This document shows, piece by piece, positions 26,433 to 35,815 of a stretch of DNA of 51,142 bases (position 1 is its first letter; every line of letters starts with the position of its first letter). The DNA is from Actinobacteria bacterium Ga0077541 (lineage in GTDB: Bacteria > Actinomycetota > Thermoleophilia > Miltoncostaeales > Miltoncostaeaceae), in the NCBI GenBank assembly GCA_001464995.1, contig LNEQ01000269.1, positions 1 to 51,142 of the forward strand. Reading direction: 5' to 3'. The notes under the pieces are model-generated. The model saw only the letters and a list, made by a program, of their open reading frames with translations, was not told the origin of the DNA and did not search any database. The translations under genes were made by a program, and so were the position numbers.

Positions 26433-26578
26433 GTGGAGCGTCAACCAATCTTCGCCGGGTTCTGGCTCGCTGCAAATCATCGCGGATGCTGCGTCCTCGG
26501 TCGAACGCATAGCCTCAGCTATGCGATCTCCCTGCGTCCTTGCCCCGAACACCAGCAACGTTGGTGGACGCTCCACTA
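26431..26578. repeat. Palindromic intergenic element, copy 2
   Basis: TAGTGGAGCGTCAACCAATCTT versus reverse complement of right end TAGTGGAGCGTCCACCAACGTT (19/22); internal CGCATAGC-CTCA-GCTATGCG. Confidence 0.9.
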
Positions 26579-26800
26579 GTCCACCAGGATCAGGCCCGGC
26601 ACGCGGTCGGCGAGTGGGAGCCGGTCGGCGACGTTCCGGGTGACGAGGGCGCGGCCCTCCTCGCGAAGGAACGCGGCAGATCCCCACATCCTCCGGTCGG
26701 CGACCTCGGGCCCCTCGGCCAGGGCGACCGCGTCGTAGCGGAGCTCGCGGAGGCGCTGCGCCACCGAGGCGAGGTACGAGCGGTCGATCGCGACCCTCAG
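26576..26800 (-). CDS. DUF5615/PIN-like protein (5' end uncertain, possibly truncated)
   Basis: AIDRSYLASVAQRLRELRYDAVALAEGPEVADRRMWGSAAFLREEGRALVTRNVADRLPLADRV. Confidence 0.55.
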   Translation of the reverse strand: MRVAIDRSYLASVAQRLRELRYDAVALAEGPEVADRRMWGSAAFLREEGRALVTRNVADRLPLADRVPGLILVD

Positions 26801-26804
26801 GTGC

Positions 26805-26971
26805 TCTGCGATGTCGCCGTGCACGAGCATCCGGCGCTGCTGGTCATCGGCTCCCGGGGCCGGGGCAGCATCGCGGGCGCGGTGCTCGGGAGCGTGTCGG
26901 CCGACGTCATCGCGTCGGCGCCCTGTCCGGTGGTGGTGGTGCCGGCGGGCGGCCCGCCGCGGGACGACTGA
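26805..26971 (+). pseudogene. C-terminal remnant of a universal stress protein
   Basis: HPALLVIGSRGRGSIAGAVLGSVSADVIASAPCPVVVVP = UspA-family C-terminus; N-terminal half missing. Confidence 0.75.
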
Positions 26972-27305
26972 CGGCGAGCATCCGCTGCACCCGCCGCCAG
27001 AGGGCGGCGTCCGAGGCCAGCAGGTCCACCGGCGCCTCCGCGAGCACCTGCAGCAGCACCGTGCGCGCGTCGTCGAGCGTCTGGAGGCCGCGCTCCCCCC
27101 ACGCGTCGGCGCCCACCGCGTAGGAGCCCGCCGGCCGCGGCGTGTCGTAGGCGATCGACTCCATCGCCTCGAGGATCGCCTCGAGGCGCGTGCGCATCAC
27201 GCCGGAGCCGGATGCGCGCATGAGCTCCTGCACGACGAAGGTGACCGCGGCGAAGCCCGCGCCGAGCACCGCGACCACGACCAGGACGGTGGTCGACCCC
27301 TCCAT
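26907..27305 (-). CDS. Hypothetical protein with N-terminal TM helix
   Basis: MEGSTTVLVVVAVLGAGFAAVTFVVQELMRASGSG... Confidence 0.5.
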   Translation of the reverse strand: MEGSTTVLVVVAVLGAGFAAVTFVVQELMRASGSGVMRTRLEAILEAMESIAYDTPRPAGSYAVGADAWGERGLQTLDDARTVLLQVLAEAPVDLLASDAALWRRVQRMLAVSRPAAGRPPAPPPPDRAPTR

Positions 27306-27306
27306 C

Positions 27307-27765
27307 TCAGCCGGCCGCCGGCGGGAGCCCGGGCGGCTCGGAGGGCGCCGCGGCAGGGCGCGGTGGCGGGGGCCCGGGCGGGCGGGCCTGCGCCGGCGCC
27401 GCGCGGACGGCGCCGAGCAGCGCCTGCGCGGTCGAGTACTCCCGCTCGAGCCGCTGCAGGCGCACCGACATGCCCACGATGAGGCCGCCCCAGACCGCCG
27501 CGGCCACGACCAGGAAGAAGCGCCCGGTGCCGTCGAGCGAGTCGCCGTCGGTCGCGATGTCGATCGCCAGCGGCGCGAGCGTGGCGGCGAGGGCGACGGC
27601 GCTCATCCGCAGCCACCCGGTCGCCTGCGCGATCCGCCACTCGTAGACCCGCTCCAGCCGCTGGGCGGGGTCGGCGACGCCCGCCGAGCCGAGGTTCAGG
27701 ACGACTGCGCCGAGGAGCGGACCGGGCATCGGCGCGAGCATCGCGCGTGGGGCCCGGAGCGTCAA
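27307..27765 (-). CDS. Hypothetical membrane protein (start may be internal)
   Basis: ERVYEWRIAQATGWLRMSAVALAATLAPLAIDIAT...RFFLVVAAAVWGGLIVGMSVRLQRLEREYS. Confidence 0.55.
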   Translation of the reverse strand: MTLRAPRAMLAPMPGPLLGAVVLNLGSAGVADPAQRLERVYEWRIAQATGWLRMSAVALAATLAPLAIDIATDGDSLDGTGRFFLVVAAAVWGGLIVGMSVRLQRLEREYSTAQALLGAVRAAPAQARPPGPPPPRPAAAPSEPPGLPPAAG

Positions 27766-27777
27766 CGCTCCGGGCCC
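27750..27777. terminator. Hairpin downstream of the SDR gene
   Basis: GGGCCCGGAGCG-TCAA-CGCTCCGGGCCC, 12-bp perfect stem. Confidence 0.6.
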
Positions 27778-27782
27778 GCGGC

Positions 27783-28574
27783 TCAGTAGGCCTTGGCGGT
27801 GAGGGCTCCGTCGACCAGCAGCTCCGCCCCGCTCACGAACGACGCGTCGTCGGAGACCAGGAAGACCACGGCCTGGGCGACCTCGCGCGGACGGGCGATG
27901 CGCTTGATCGGATACGCACCCTCCATCTCGGCGCGGGTCGCCACCGGGTCGTCGCTCGCGGCGAAGTACTCCAGGATCATGGGGGTCTCCATGTCGCCCG
28001 GCAGCACGCAGTTGACCCGGATGCCGGCGGCGGCGTAGTCCACGGCCAGCGCGCGCGTGAGGCCGAGGACGCCGTGCTTGGTCGCGGTGTACGAGGTCAG
28101 GAAGGGGTCGCCCGTCTGCGACAGGATCGACCCGACGTTGACGATCGCGCCGCCGTGGCCGCCCTCGCGCATCGTCCGGATCGCCGCCCGGCAGCCGAGG
28201 AACACGCCGCGCATGTTGACCGCGTTGACCTCCTCCCAGTCCTCGAGCGAGGTGTCGTGCAGCGGCCCCTCGGGGCCGAGGATGCCGGCGTTGTTGACGT
28301 ACGCGTCGAGGCGCCCGCCGGCGAGGCAGCGGGCGATCGACTCGGTGTGGGTCGCCTCCTCGCGGACGTCGCCGGCGTGGAACGCGATCGACCCCGGCAG
28401 CGGTGCGCCCTCCGCCTCGAGCGACGCCCCGTCGGCGGCGTCGCGGCCGACCGCGACGACGCGCGCGCCCTCCGCGGCCATCAGTAGCGCCGTCTCGCGA
28501 CCGAGCCCCTTGGTGGCACCCGTCACGACGATCCCCATGCCCTCGAGCCGACCCGCCATGTTCCGCCCCCTCAT
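27783..28574 (-). CDS. Short-chain dehydrogenase/reductase
   Basis: MGIVVTGATKGLGRETALLMAAEGARVVAVGRD...VNNAGILG...SYTATKHGVLGLTRALAVDY. Confidence 0.9.
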   Translation of the reverse strand: MRGRNMAGRLEGMGIVVTGATKGLGRETALLMAAEGARVVAVGRDAADGASLEAEGAPLPGSIAFHAGDVREEATHTESIARCLAGGRLDAYVNNAGILGPEGPLHDTSLEDWEEVNAVNMRGVFLGCRAAIRTMREGGHGGAIVNVGSILSQTGDPFLTSYTATKHGVLGLTRALAVDYAAAGIRVNCVLPGDMETPMILEYFAASDDPVATRAEMEGAYPIKRIARPREVAQAVVFLVSDDASFVSGAELLVDGALTAKAY

Positions 28575-28580
28575 GTCGAT

Positions 28581-28612
28581 GCGCGCCGGCCGGAACCTAC
28601 CGGCCGGCGCGC
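28581..28612. terminator. Hairpin between two same-strand genes
   Basis: GCGCGCCGGCCGG-AACCTA-CCGGCCGGCGCGC, 13-bp perfect stem. Confidence 0.6.
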
Positions 28613-28620
28613 GGCGCCTC

Positions 28621-30741
28621 CTACCCCAGATCGGCCGCGGTTAGCGTCCCGGTGCGCAGGTCCTCGCCCGAGAGGCCGATCTCCAGGCGCCGGATCAGGG
28701 CGTTGGAGCGGCGCACGGCGGCCTGCGCGATGCGCTGGTTGATGGCGAGCTGGGCGGCGCTGAGGGTGACCGACGACGGATCGCCGGTGCCCGTGCGCGG
28801 CGGGATCACCGTGACGCTCGCGGCGGGCTCGGCGACGGGAGCGGCCGCCAGCACCTGCAGGCGGTCGTAGAGCTTGCCCTGGGTGACGGCGCCCGTGCGC
28901 ACGTCGCCGCCGGTGAGCCCCGTGTCCAGCCGCGACTCGATCCCGTCGGCCCGGCGGATCGCCGCCTGGTAGATGCGCTGGTTGATCAGCAGCTGCGCGG
29001 CGCTCAGGGTGACGGGGTCACCGGTGCCCTGGCGGCCCGGATCGACGATCGGCGCCGGATCGGCCGGGGCAGCGGGCGCCAGCGACACCGCGGCGGTCGT
29101 GGTGGTGATCCCCGGCCCGAGCTGGCCGCCGCCGACCGAGTACCCGCACAGGTCGCGGCTCTGGAGGCCTCCGCCGAGGCGACCCTCCACCGCGTTCAGC
29201 CGCCGGATCGCCGCCTGCCCGATGCGCTGGTTGATCAGCAGCTGGGTGGTCGTGAGCGTGATGGTCCCCGTGGCGCCCGAGGGGGCGGGCGGCAGCGGCA
29301 CGGCCTTGCATGCCGGCGTGGGCACCGGGGCGTCGCCCAGCACGTCGCGCCGGAAGGTGTTGCTGGTGCCGGCGACCGTGCCGGCGACCAGGTTGGTCGC
29401 AACTGAGGCGAAGGCGACGTAGCGACCGTCGCCTGTCATGGTCGCGTAGGTCGACAGACCGTCGGCGGGGGCGCCTCCGGCTCCCGCCGCCCGGCTCACG
29501 AGCTCGGTGGTGCCCGCGGCCGGGTCACGCACGAACACGTCGCCGTCGGGGTTGTCGCCGGTCGCGAGGTTCGTGGCCACGGAGGCGAACGCCACCCGGC
29601 CGTTGTCGGAGACGACCGGCGCGTGGTTCTCCCCCGGGGGCCCGGCGTTCGCGGCGGCGCCGGCCGGCCCGTCCGCGCGGTTGACCAGCGTCGTCGTCGC
29701 GCGGTCCAGGTCGCGCACGAACACGTTCGCCACGGTGTTGTCGTCCTCTGCCGACAGGTTGTCCGCACCCGAGATGAACGCGACGTAGCGGCCCGACGGC
29801 GAGATGTCGCTCAGCGTGGAGACGCCGTTCGCCGCCGTGCCGGCGGCCCCGTCCGCGCGGCTGATCAGCGTGACCGAGCCGGCGCCGAGGTCGCGGACGA
29901 AGATGTTGAACACCGAGTTGTCGTCCTCGGTGGAGAGGTTGTTGGCGCCCGAGGAGAAGGCGACCCGGGTGCCGTCGTCGGAGATCGAGGGGAGTACCGA
30001 GCTCCCGTTGGCGCCCGCGCCCGTGGGTCCGGGCGCCCGGCTCACGAGCGTCGTGGTGCCCGCCACCATGTCGCGCACGAAGATGTTCGTGACCCCGTTG
30101 TCGTCCTCGCTCGAGAGGTTGTCGGCGTCCGACTGGAAGACGACGTGGCGCCCGTCGCCGGAGATCAGGGGGAACACCGAGTCGTCGTCACCGCCGGCGC
30201 CGCTCAGGCCCGTGGCGCGGCTCGCGAGGGTCGTCGTTCCGAGCAGGAGGTCCCGGACGAACACGTCCTCGCCGGGATCGACGTCCTCGCCCGAGAGGTT
30301 CTGCGCGTCGCTGGTGAACACCACGTACCGGCCGTCGGACGAGATGGACGGGCGCGCTGAGTTCCCGTCGGCGGGCGCGCCGGCGACGCCGGTCGCGCGG
30401 CTCACGAGGGTCGTCGTGCCCGTCACCAGGTCGCGGGCGAAGATGCTGGAGCGGGTGTCGTCGTCCTCGAGCGACAGGTTGTCGGCACCGGACTGGAACA
30501 CGACGATCCGCCCGCTCGCGGAGATGCCGCCCTGCCCGGGCACGCTGCCCTCGCTGCTCGCCGGTGCGCCCGCCGGGCCGTCGGCGCGCGACACGAGGTC
30601 GAGGTCGCCGGGCGCGGCGCCCGCCGGCGCCGCCAGTGCCCCGGCGGCCGCGGCCGCGGCGGCGAGGGCCGCCAGGCGGCCGGCGCGTCGCCGGCGGGCG
30701 GGCCTCGATGCCGGCTGGTGGTCCTGGTCGTTCCGGGTCAT
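28621..30741 (-). CDS. Secreted PD40/TolB-like beta-propeller repeat protein with triplicated C-terminal module
   Basis: About seven ~60-aa repeats (SISSDGRYVVFTSDAQNLSGEDVDPGEDVFVRDLLLGTTTLVSRA) then three copies of TLSAAQLLINQRIxQAAIRRxxxIExRLxxGL. Confidence 0.85.
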   Translation of the reverse strand: MTRNDQDHQPASRPARRRRAGRLAALAAAAAAAGALAAPAGAAPGDLDLVSRADGPAGAPASSEGSVPGQGGISASGRIVVFQSGADNLSLEDDDTRSSIFARDLVTGTTTLVSRATGVAGAPADGNSARPSISSDGRYVVFTSDAQNLSGEDVDPGEDVFVRDLLLGTTTLASRATGLSGAGGDDDSVFPLISGDGRHVVFQSDADNLSSEDDNGVTNIFVRDMVAGTTTLVSRAPGPTGAGANGSSVLPSISDDGTRVAFSSGANNLSTEDDNSVFNIFVRDLGAGSVTLISRADGAAGTAANGVSTLSDISPSGRYVAFISGADNLSAEDDNTVANVFVRDLDRATTTLVNRADGPAGAAANAGPPGENHAPVVSDNGRVAFASVATNLATGDNPDGDVFVRDPAAGTTELVSRAAGAGGAPADGLSTYATMTGDGRYVAFASVATNLVAGTVAGTSNTFRRDVLGDAPVPTPACKAVPLPPAPSGATGTITLTTTQLLINQRIGQAAIRRLNAVEGRLGGGLQSRDLCGYSVGGGQLGPGITTTTAAVSLAPAAPADPAPIVDPGRQGTGDPVTLSAAQLLINQRIYQAAIRRADGIESRLDTGLTGGDVRTGAVTQGKLYDRLQVLAAAPVAEPAASVTVIPPRTGTGDPSSVTLSAAQLAINQRIAQAAVRRSNALIRRLEIGLSGEDLRTGTLTAADLG

Positions 30742-31021
30742 CGGGTCTCCCTCTCCACGGCTGTCCCTGACACCCCTATGACGCTCCGCCCGCCTCCGTC
30801 AATCGTCTTCGGTGGATCTGCGCGTTCGATCGGAGGTTCGGCCGCGCGGGCATCGGTGAGGCGATCGTCCCCTCGATGGCCTGCGAGGGCGCGCCGGTGC
30901 GGTCTCGCCGGCGACCCGGTCGAGGACGCCCGGCCAGACCCGTCCCGGGGCCGGTCACCCTGCCGGTCCGGCACTCGCCCGAGGGCTTCGACCACCCCGG
31001 CCCGAAGCCCGGCCAGTCCGG

Positions 31022-31951
31022 TCAGACGGGGGGCGGGTCCTCCTCGGCGGCGGCGAGGTCCATCGCGGTGGCGTAGGCGGTCTGCGCTTCGTCCTCGCGT
31101 CCGAGCTCCTCCAGCACCTCGGCGCAGTAGTGCCAGTACCCCGAGTAGCCCGGGTCGATCTCCCGCGCCCGCTCGTAGGCGGCGAGGGCCTCGGCGGGCC
31201 GGTCGAGCAGGCAGAGCGCCAGGCCGAGGCTCGACCAGCCGAGGTCCTCCCGCGGGTCGATCTCCGTGCACCGGCGCGCCGCGTCGGCCGACTCCTCGTA
31301 GCGCGCCAGCGCGAAGAGCGCTCCGGCCAGCTCGTGCCAGGCCATCGGGTCGGCGGGCCTCTCGGCCAGCTCCTGCCGCGCCGAGGCCAGCTCGTCGAGG
31401 CAGCGGCCGTACGACCACAGGATCGATCCCCGGCGGGTGAGCAGGTCGGCGTCCTCCGGGGCGGCGGCGAGGTCGTCGCGCACCTCCTCGAGGGCCTCCT
31501 CGAAGCGCCCGTCCCAATCGTCGCCGAGCAGCCAGCGCAGCCTCTCGATGCGCGCCCTCATCGCGACGTCCCAGGCCTCGGCTGCGTCCTCGTCCTCGCC
31601 GGCCTCCAGCAGCACGAGGGCCCTCAGGGCGAGCGCGTCGGGGTCGGTGTCCTCCACCTGGAGGGCGTGCTCCATGCTGGCGCGCGCGTCGTCGAGCCGC
31701 TCGCGCTGCAGCAGGGCGCGGCCCAGCGCCACCCACGAGCCGACCTGCTCCGGAGCGACGGACACCGCCACCTCGCCGCACTGCACCGCCTCGTCCACCA
31801 GCCCCATCCGCCCGAGCGCGATGCTCCGCCCCGCCCACGCCGGGCCGTGGAGCGGCGCATGGGAGACCGCCTCCTCGAAGGAGGCCAGCGCCTCGGCGAA
31901 GCAGGCGCTCGCGGTCGGCTCGGCGGTGTCGTGGTCGTCCATGCGGCGCAT
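31022..31951 (-). CDS. TPR-repeat protein
   Basis: Helical tetratricopeptide pattern: AWAGRSIALGRMGLVDEAVQCGEVAVSVAPEQVGSWVALGRALLQRERLDDARASMEHAL. Confidence 0.85.
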   Translation of the reverse strand: MRRMDDHDTAEPTASACFAEALASFEEAVSHAPLHGPAWAGRSIALGRMGLVDEAVQCGEVAVSVAPEQVGSWVALGRALLQRERLDDARASMEHALQVEDTDPDALALRALVLLEAGEDEDAAEAWDVAMRARIERLRWLLGDDWDGRFEEALEEVRDDLAAAPEDADLLTRRGSILWSYGRCLDELASARQELAERPADPMAWHELAGALFALARYEESADAARRCTEIDPREDLGWSSLGLALCLLDRPAEALAAYERAREIDPGYSGYWHYCAEVLEELGREDEAQTAYATAMDLAAAEEDPPPV

Positions 31952-32015
31952 TCTCCACCCGCGCCCGCCCCTGCGCCCACCCCCATGTGACGGCGCACCC
32001 CGGGGACGTCCGGCG

Positions 32016-32522
32016 CTACGTGTCCCGGGGTGCAGTCGCGGCCGCGTCGAGTGCGGCGACCGCGGCGACCGGCTCGGGAACGGTGACCGTGACGATGCGG
32101 CCGTTGGGGAGGGTGAGCCGGACGGTGGGCCCGCTGCGCACGGTGCACGATGTCCGCCGGGGCGTCCACCAGAACCCCCACGACACGCGCCACCAGGGCA
32201 GATCGATGACCTCGGCGCGCGCGATCCGATCGAGCGGGTAGCTGCATCGGGGCCAGCCCACCGAGCCCCAGCGGATGGTGAACCCGTTGGGGCCGGCGGT
32301 GGCGCGCACGCTCGACGCCGTCAGGACGTCGGCGAGCACACCGATCGCGATGAGCAGCAGCGGCAGCACGATCATGAGGTCGCTCCAGGCCCCGCCGGAT
32401 GACGTCGCGACCAGCACCAACAGCACGCCCGCGACGCATGTGCTCGCGACGGTCGTCCAGCTCGTGGTCCGGCCGGTGTAGACGGCGTGCGTGCCGTCCC
32501 CGGCGAGCGGCGGCGAGGTCAT
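32016..32522 (-). CDS. Membrane protein with PH-like domain
   Basis: Two TM segments followed by VRATAGPNGFTIRWGSVGWPRCSYPLDRIARAEVIDLPWWRVSWGFWWTP. Confidence 0.65.
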   Translation of the reverse strand: MTSPPLAGDGTHAVYTGRTTSWTTVASTCVAGVLLVLVATSSGGAWSDLMIVLPLLLIAIGVLADVLTASSVRATAGPNGFTIRWGSVGWPRCSYPLDRIARAEVIDLPWWRVSWGFWWTPRRTSCTVRSGPTVRLTLPNGRIVTVTVPEPVAAVAALDAAATAPRDT

Positions 32523-32866
32523 GTCAGCTCCTTGATGATCCGGATGAGTTCGTTGCGTCCGAGGCCGTGGAGGCGCGCCGTGGCGACCAGCGACCGGGCC
32601 GCCTCGGTCACGGCGGACAGATCAGGGCCGCCCGATGCGACCCGGGCGCCGCGACCGCGCCGGAACTCCAGGACTCCGTCGTCGCGGAGCTGCCGGTAGG
32701 CCGCGAGGACGGTGTTGCGATCGACCGAGAGCGCCGCGCCGAGCTCGGCCGCGGGCGGCAGCTGCTCGCCGACGTCCAGCTCTCCGGTCGCCACACCGCG
32801 ACGCACACAGTCCGCGATCTGATCCTGGAGCCGCTCTCTCGACGTATGGTCGATCGCCCATCGCAT
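32519..32866 (-). CDS. GntR-family (YtrA-like) regulator
   Basis: LQDQIADCVRRGVATGELDVGEQLPPAAELGAALSVDRNTVLAAYRQLRDDGVLEFRRGRGARVA; overlaps the downstream gene start. Confidence 0.85.
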   Translation of the reverse strand: MRWAIDHTSRERLQDQIADCVRRGVATGELDVGEQLPPAAELGAALSVDRNTVLAAYRQLRDDGVLEFRRGRGARVASGGPDLSAVTEAARSLVATARLHGLGRNELIRIIKELT

Positions 32867-32889
32867 GGTGCTATTTGTACTAGCACCAT
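32865..32889. promoter_or_regulatory. Palindromic operator overlapping the GntR start codon
   Basis: ATGGTGCTA-TTTGTAC-TAGCACCAT perfect 9-bp arms; right arm (minus strand) includes part of the ATG. Confidence 0.6.
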
Positions 32890-32919
32890 AGGCCTGGAGT
32901 CAACGACGGTCACCCACCC

Positions 32920-33076
32920 TAGTGCTCCGTCCTGAAAGTCCGTTGTGCTTCCGGCCCCGAAAATCCCGCGGGCCAAGGAAGAGCGAGATCCCCATAGCTG
33001 AGGCTATGGGGTCGAGGTGGGCCGGGGGCCGACAAAGGATGCCGGAGTGCGACAGCACTTTCAGGACGGAGCTCTA
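32920..33076. repeat. Palindromic intergenic element, copy 3 (inverted relative to copy 1)
   Basis: TAGTGCTCCGTCCTGAAAGTCC versus reverse complement of right end TAGAGCTCCGTCCTGAAAGTGC (20/22); CCCCATAGC-TGAG-GCTATGGGG; shares GGCCCGCGGGATTTTCG core with copy 1. Confidence 0.9.
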
Positions 33077-35707
33077 GGCACGGACCGCCTCCCTGGCCCG
33101 CCGGCGGACCACGGCCTTGCGCGCCTCCTCGGCGCCGAGCACGACGGGGGGCCAGGCCAGCAGGAAGAGCCAGTGCCAGGGCCCGAGCCCGCCGGTGTGG
33201 AAGACGCCCTGCAGCCCGGGCGTGTAGGCGAGGACGGCGACCATCGCCACCTCGACGGCGACGCCGATGAGCAGCAGCCGGTTGGAGAGCAGGCCCACGG
33301 CGGTGACCGGCTGGCGATTGGTGCGCCAGCCGAAACCGGCGCCGATCTGGGCCATCACGATGCCCGCCATCGTCATCGTCGTCGCCTCGACGTAGAGCGG
33401 CCCGGCGCCGTCGAGTGCCTCCCACGGCCGCCAGCCCGACAGGGCGTAGGCGAACAGGAAGGCGGACATCGCGGCGAGCCCTTCCAGCGGGCCGATCCAG
33501 CCGAAGACCCGCCCCAGCACCGAGCGGTCGAGGAGGCGGTCGGATCGCGGCCGCGGCGGGCGGGACATCGTGCCGGGCTCGGCCCTCTCGGTGCCGAGCG
33601 CGATCGCCGGGACGAGGTCGGTGCCGAGGTCGATGGCCAGCACCTGCATGACCACCAGGGGCAGCGGGACGGCGCCTCCGGTCATCCCCCAGACCAGGAA
33701 CGGGATCAGCTCGCCGACGTTCGAGCAGAAGTGGTACCCGGCGAAGCGACGGATGTTGTCGTAGACCGCCCGCCCCTCCTCGACGGCGGCGACCACCGAC
33801 GCGAAGTCGTCGTCGAGCAGTATCAGGTCGGAGGCCTCCTTGGCGACGTCCGTGCCGCTCCGGCCCATGGCGATGCCGATGTCCGCGTGCTTGAGGGCGG
33901 GCGCGTCGTTGACCCCGTCGCCCGTCATCGCGAGCACCTCGCCGTCCGCGCGCAGGAGCTCCGCCAGGCGGAGCTTCTGCTCGGGATCGATGCGCGCGAA
34001 GACCACGTCGCGCTCGGCGAGCCGTCGCCGCAGCTCCTCGTCGGACGACTCCGACAGCTCGGCGCCCGTGATGACGTGCACGGCCTCGCCGATCAGGCCG
34101 ATGCGCCGCGCGACGGCCTCGGCCGTGACCCCGCTGTCACCCGTGACCATGATGATCCGGATACCGGCCTCGCGGCAGCGCCGGACGGCGTCGGCCACGT
34201 GCGGCCGGGGTGGATCGCTCATGCCCACGACCCCGAGCAGCTCGAGATCCTGCTCCACCTCCCGCGGGTCGTCGCCGCAGCCGTCGGGCAGCACCCGTCG
34301 TGCCACCGCCAGGACCCGGAGGGCCCGGGCCTCCATCGCAACGGCCGCCCCCGTGGCCGCCGTGTGCCCACCGGCGGGCATCGTGCAGAGCGGAAGCACG
34401 ACCTCGGCCGCGCCCTTCACGTAGGCGACGCGACGGCCGCCGACCAGGTGGACGGTGGTCATGCGGCGTCGCTCCGAGCTGAAGGGGAACTGCCGCAGCA
34501 GGGGTGCCCGTGCGGCCTCCTGCTCGTGCACCAGGCCACCCTTGGCCGCGACCACGACGAGCGCCGCCTCGGTGGGGTCGCCGATGATCGACCAGCCCTG
34601 GTCGTCGTGGAGCAGGCGCGCGTCGCCGCAGAGCATTCCCGCCCTCAGCAACTCGCTGAGCGGCTCCGGGACGACCACCTCCCCCGCCGCCAGGAATCGG
34701 CCGAAGGGCTCGTATCCGGCGCCCTCGACCGTCACCGCGGCGCCGGGCGTCCAGATGCTCTCGACGGTCATCTGGTTCTCGGTGAGCGTGCCGGTCTTGT
34801 CGGTGCAGATCACCGTCGTCTCGCCGAGCGTCTCGACCGACGAGAGCCGGCGGACCAGGGCGTTGCGGCTCGCCATCCGCTGGGTGGCCATCGCCAGGGA
34901 GAGGGTGACCGTGGGCAGCAGCCCCTCCGGGATCAGGGCGACCATCACGCCGATCGCGAACAGGAAGCGATCCGAGAGGCTCATGCCCCCCATGCCCGCG
35001 AGCACGAAGAAGGCCGTCCCGATGGCGATGGCGAGAACGGCCACCATGCGCGTCACCCGGTCCAGCTCCCGCTCGAGCGGGCTGCGCTCGCGCCGGGTGC
35101 GCTGCGCGAGGGCGGCGATGCGGCCGAACCGCGTCCGCATCCCGGTCGCGGTGACGCGCGCCTCGGCGGTTCCCGCGGTGACGAAGGTCCCCGCCATGAC
35201 CCGCCCCTCGGGCGCGACCGCGTGCGACTCACCGGTGAGGGCCGACTCGTCCACGCGCAGGTCGGTCTCCGACACGAGGTCGGCGTCGGCCGGCACGCGG
35301 TCGCCCGCCGCGAGGATCAGCATGTCGCCCGGCACGACCTCCTCGCCGTCGATGTCCGTCACGGCTCCGTCGCGGCGCACGCGCACCCTGACGGGCAGCA
35401 TCCGGCGCAGGGCCTCCACGGCCCGCTCGGCGCGGTGCTCCTGCACGAACGCGAAGACGGCGTTCACGACGATCACGGTCACGATCGCGCCGGTCAGGGC
35501 GGGCATCCCGGCCACCAGGGCGAGCCCCGCGCCGGCCCACAGCAGCAGGGCGAACAGCTGAACGAAGTTCGCGAGGAACTCACGGACCGGCGAAGGCCCG
35601 GCCATCTCGGCGATCGCGTTCGGCCCCGACGCCGCCAGCCGTCGGCGGGCCTCCTCGGTGGAGAGCCCGTCGGTACGCGGTTCCGGAAGGGTGCGCATGA
35701 CCTCCAC
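33074..35707 (-). CDS. Cation-transporting P-type ATPase (P2-like)
   Basis: ICTDKTGTLTENQMTV; MTGDGVNDAPALKHADIGIAMG; N-terminal DGLSTEEARRRLAASGPN. Confidence 0.92.
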   Translation of the reverse strand: MEVMRTLPEPRTDGLSTEEARRRLAASGPNAIAEMAGPSPVREFLANFVQLFALLLWAGAGLALVAGMPALTGAIVTVIVVNAVFAFVQEHRAERAVEALRRMLPVRVRVRRDGAVTDIDGEEVVPGDMLILAAGDRVPADADLVSETDLRVDESALTGESHAVAPEGRVMAGTFVTAGTAEARVTATGMRTRFGRIAALAQRTRRERSPLERELDRVTRMVAVLAIAIGTAFFVLAGMGGMSLSDRFLFAIGVMVALIPEGLLPTVTLSLAMATQRMASRNALVRRLSSVETLGETTVICTDKTGTLTENQMTVESIWTPGAAVTVEGAGYEPFGRFLAAGEVVVPEPLSELLRAGMLCGDARLLHDDQGWSIIGDPTEAALVVVAAKGGLVHEQEAARAPLLRQFPFSSERRRMTTVHLVGGRRVAYVKGAAEVVLPLCTMPAGGHTAATGAAVAMEARALRVLAVARRVLPDGCGDDPREVEQDLELLGVVGMSDPPRPHVADAVRRCREAGIRIIMVTGDSGVTAEAVARRIGLIGEAVHVITGAELSESSDEELRRRLAERDVVFARIDPEQKLRLAELLRADGEVLAMTGDGVNDAPALKHADIGIAMGRSGTDVAKEASDLILLDDDFASVVAAVEEGRAVYDNIRRFAGYHFCSNVGELIPFLVWGMTGGAVPLPLVVMQVLAIDLGTDLVPAIALGTERAEPGTMSRPPRPRSDRLLDRSVLGRVFGWIGPLEGLAAMSAFLFAYALSGWRPWEALDGAGPLYVEATTMTMAGIVMAQIGAGFGWRTNRQPVTAVGLLSNRLLLIGVAVEVAMVAVLAYTPGLQGVFHTGGLGPWHWLFLLAWPPVVLGAEEARKAVVRRRAREAVRA

Positions 35708-35815
35708 CGACGCTACGCCCGGCCCGTCACGCGCGCGTCCGTGGCGACCCCGACGGCGAGATCCGTGGACGCATGCACTCCACCCCGGGCACTCCGGTCC
35801 CTACCATCACGGGAG

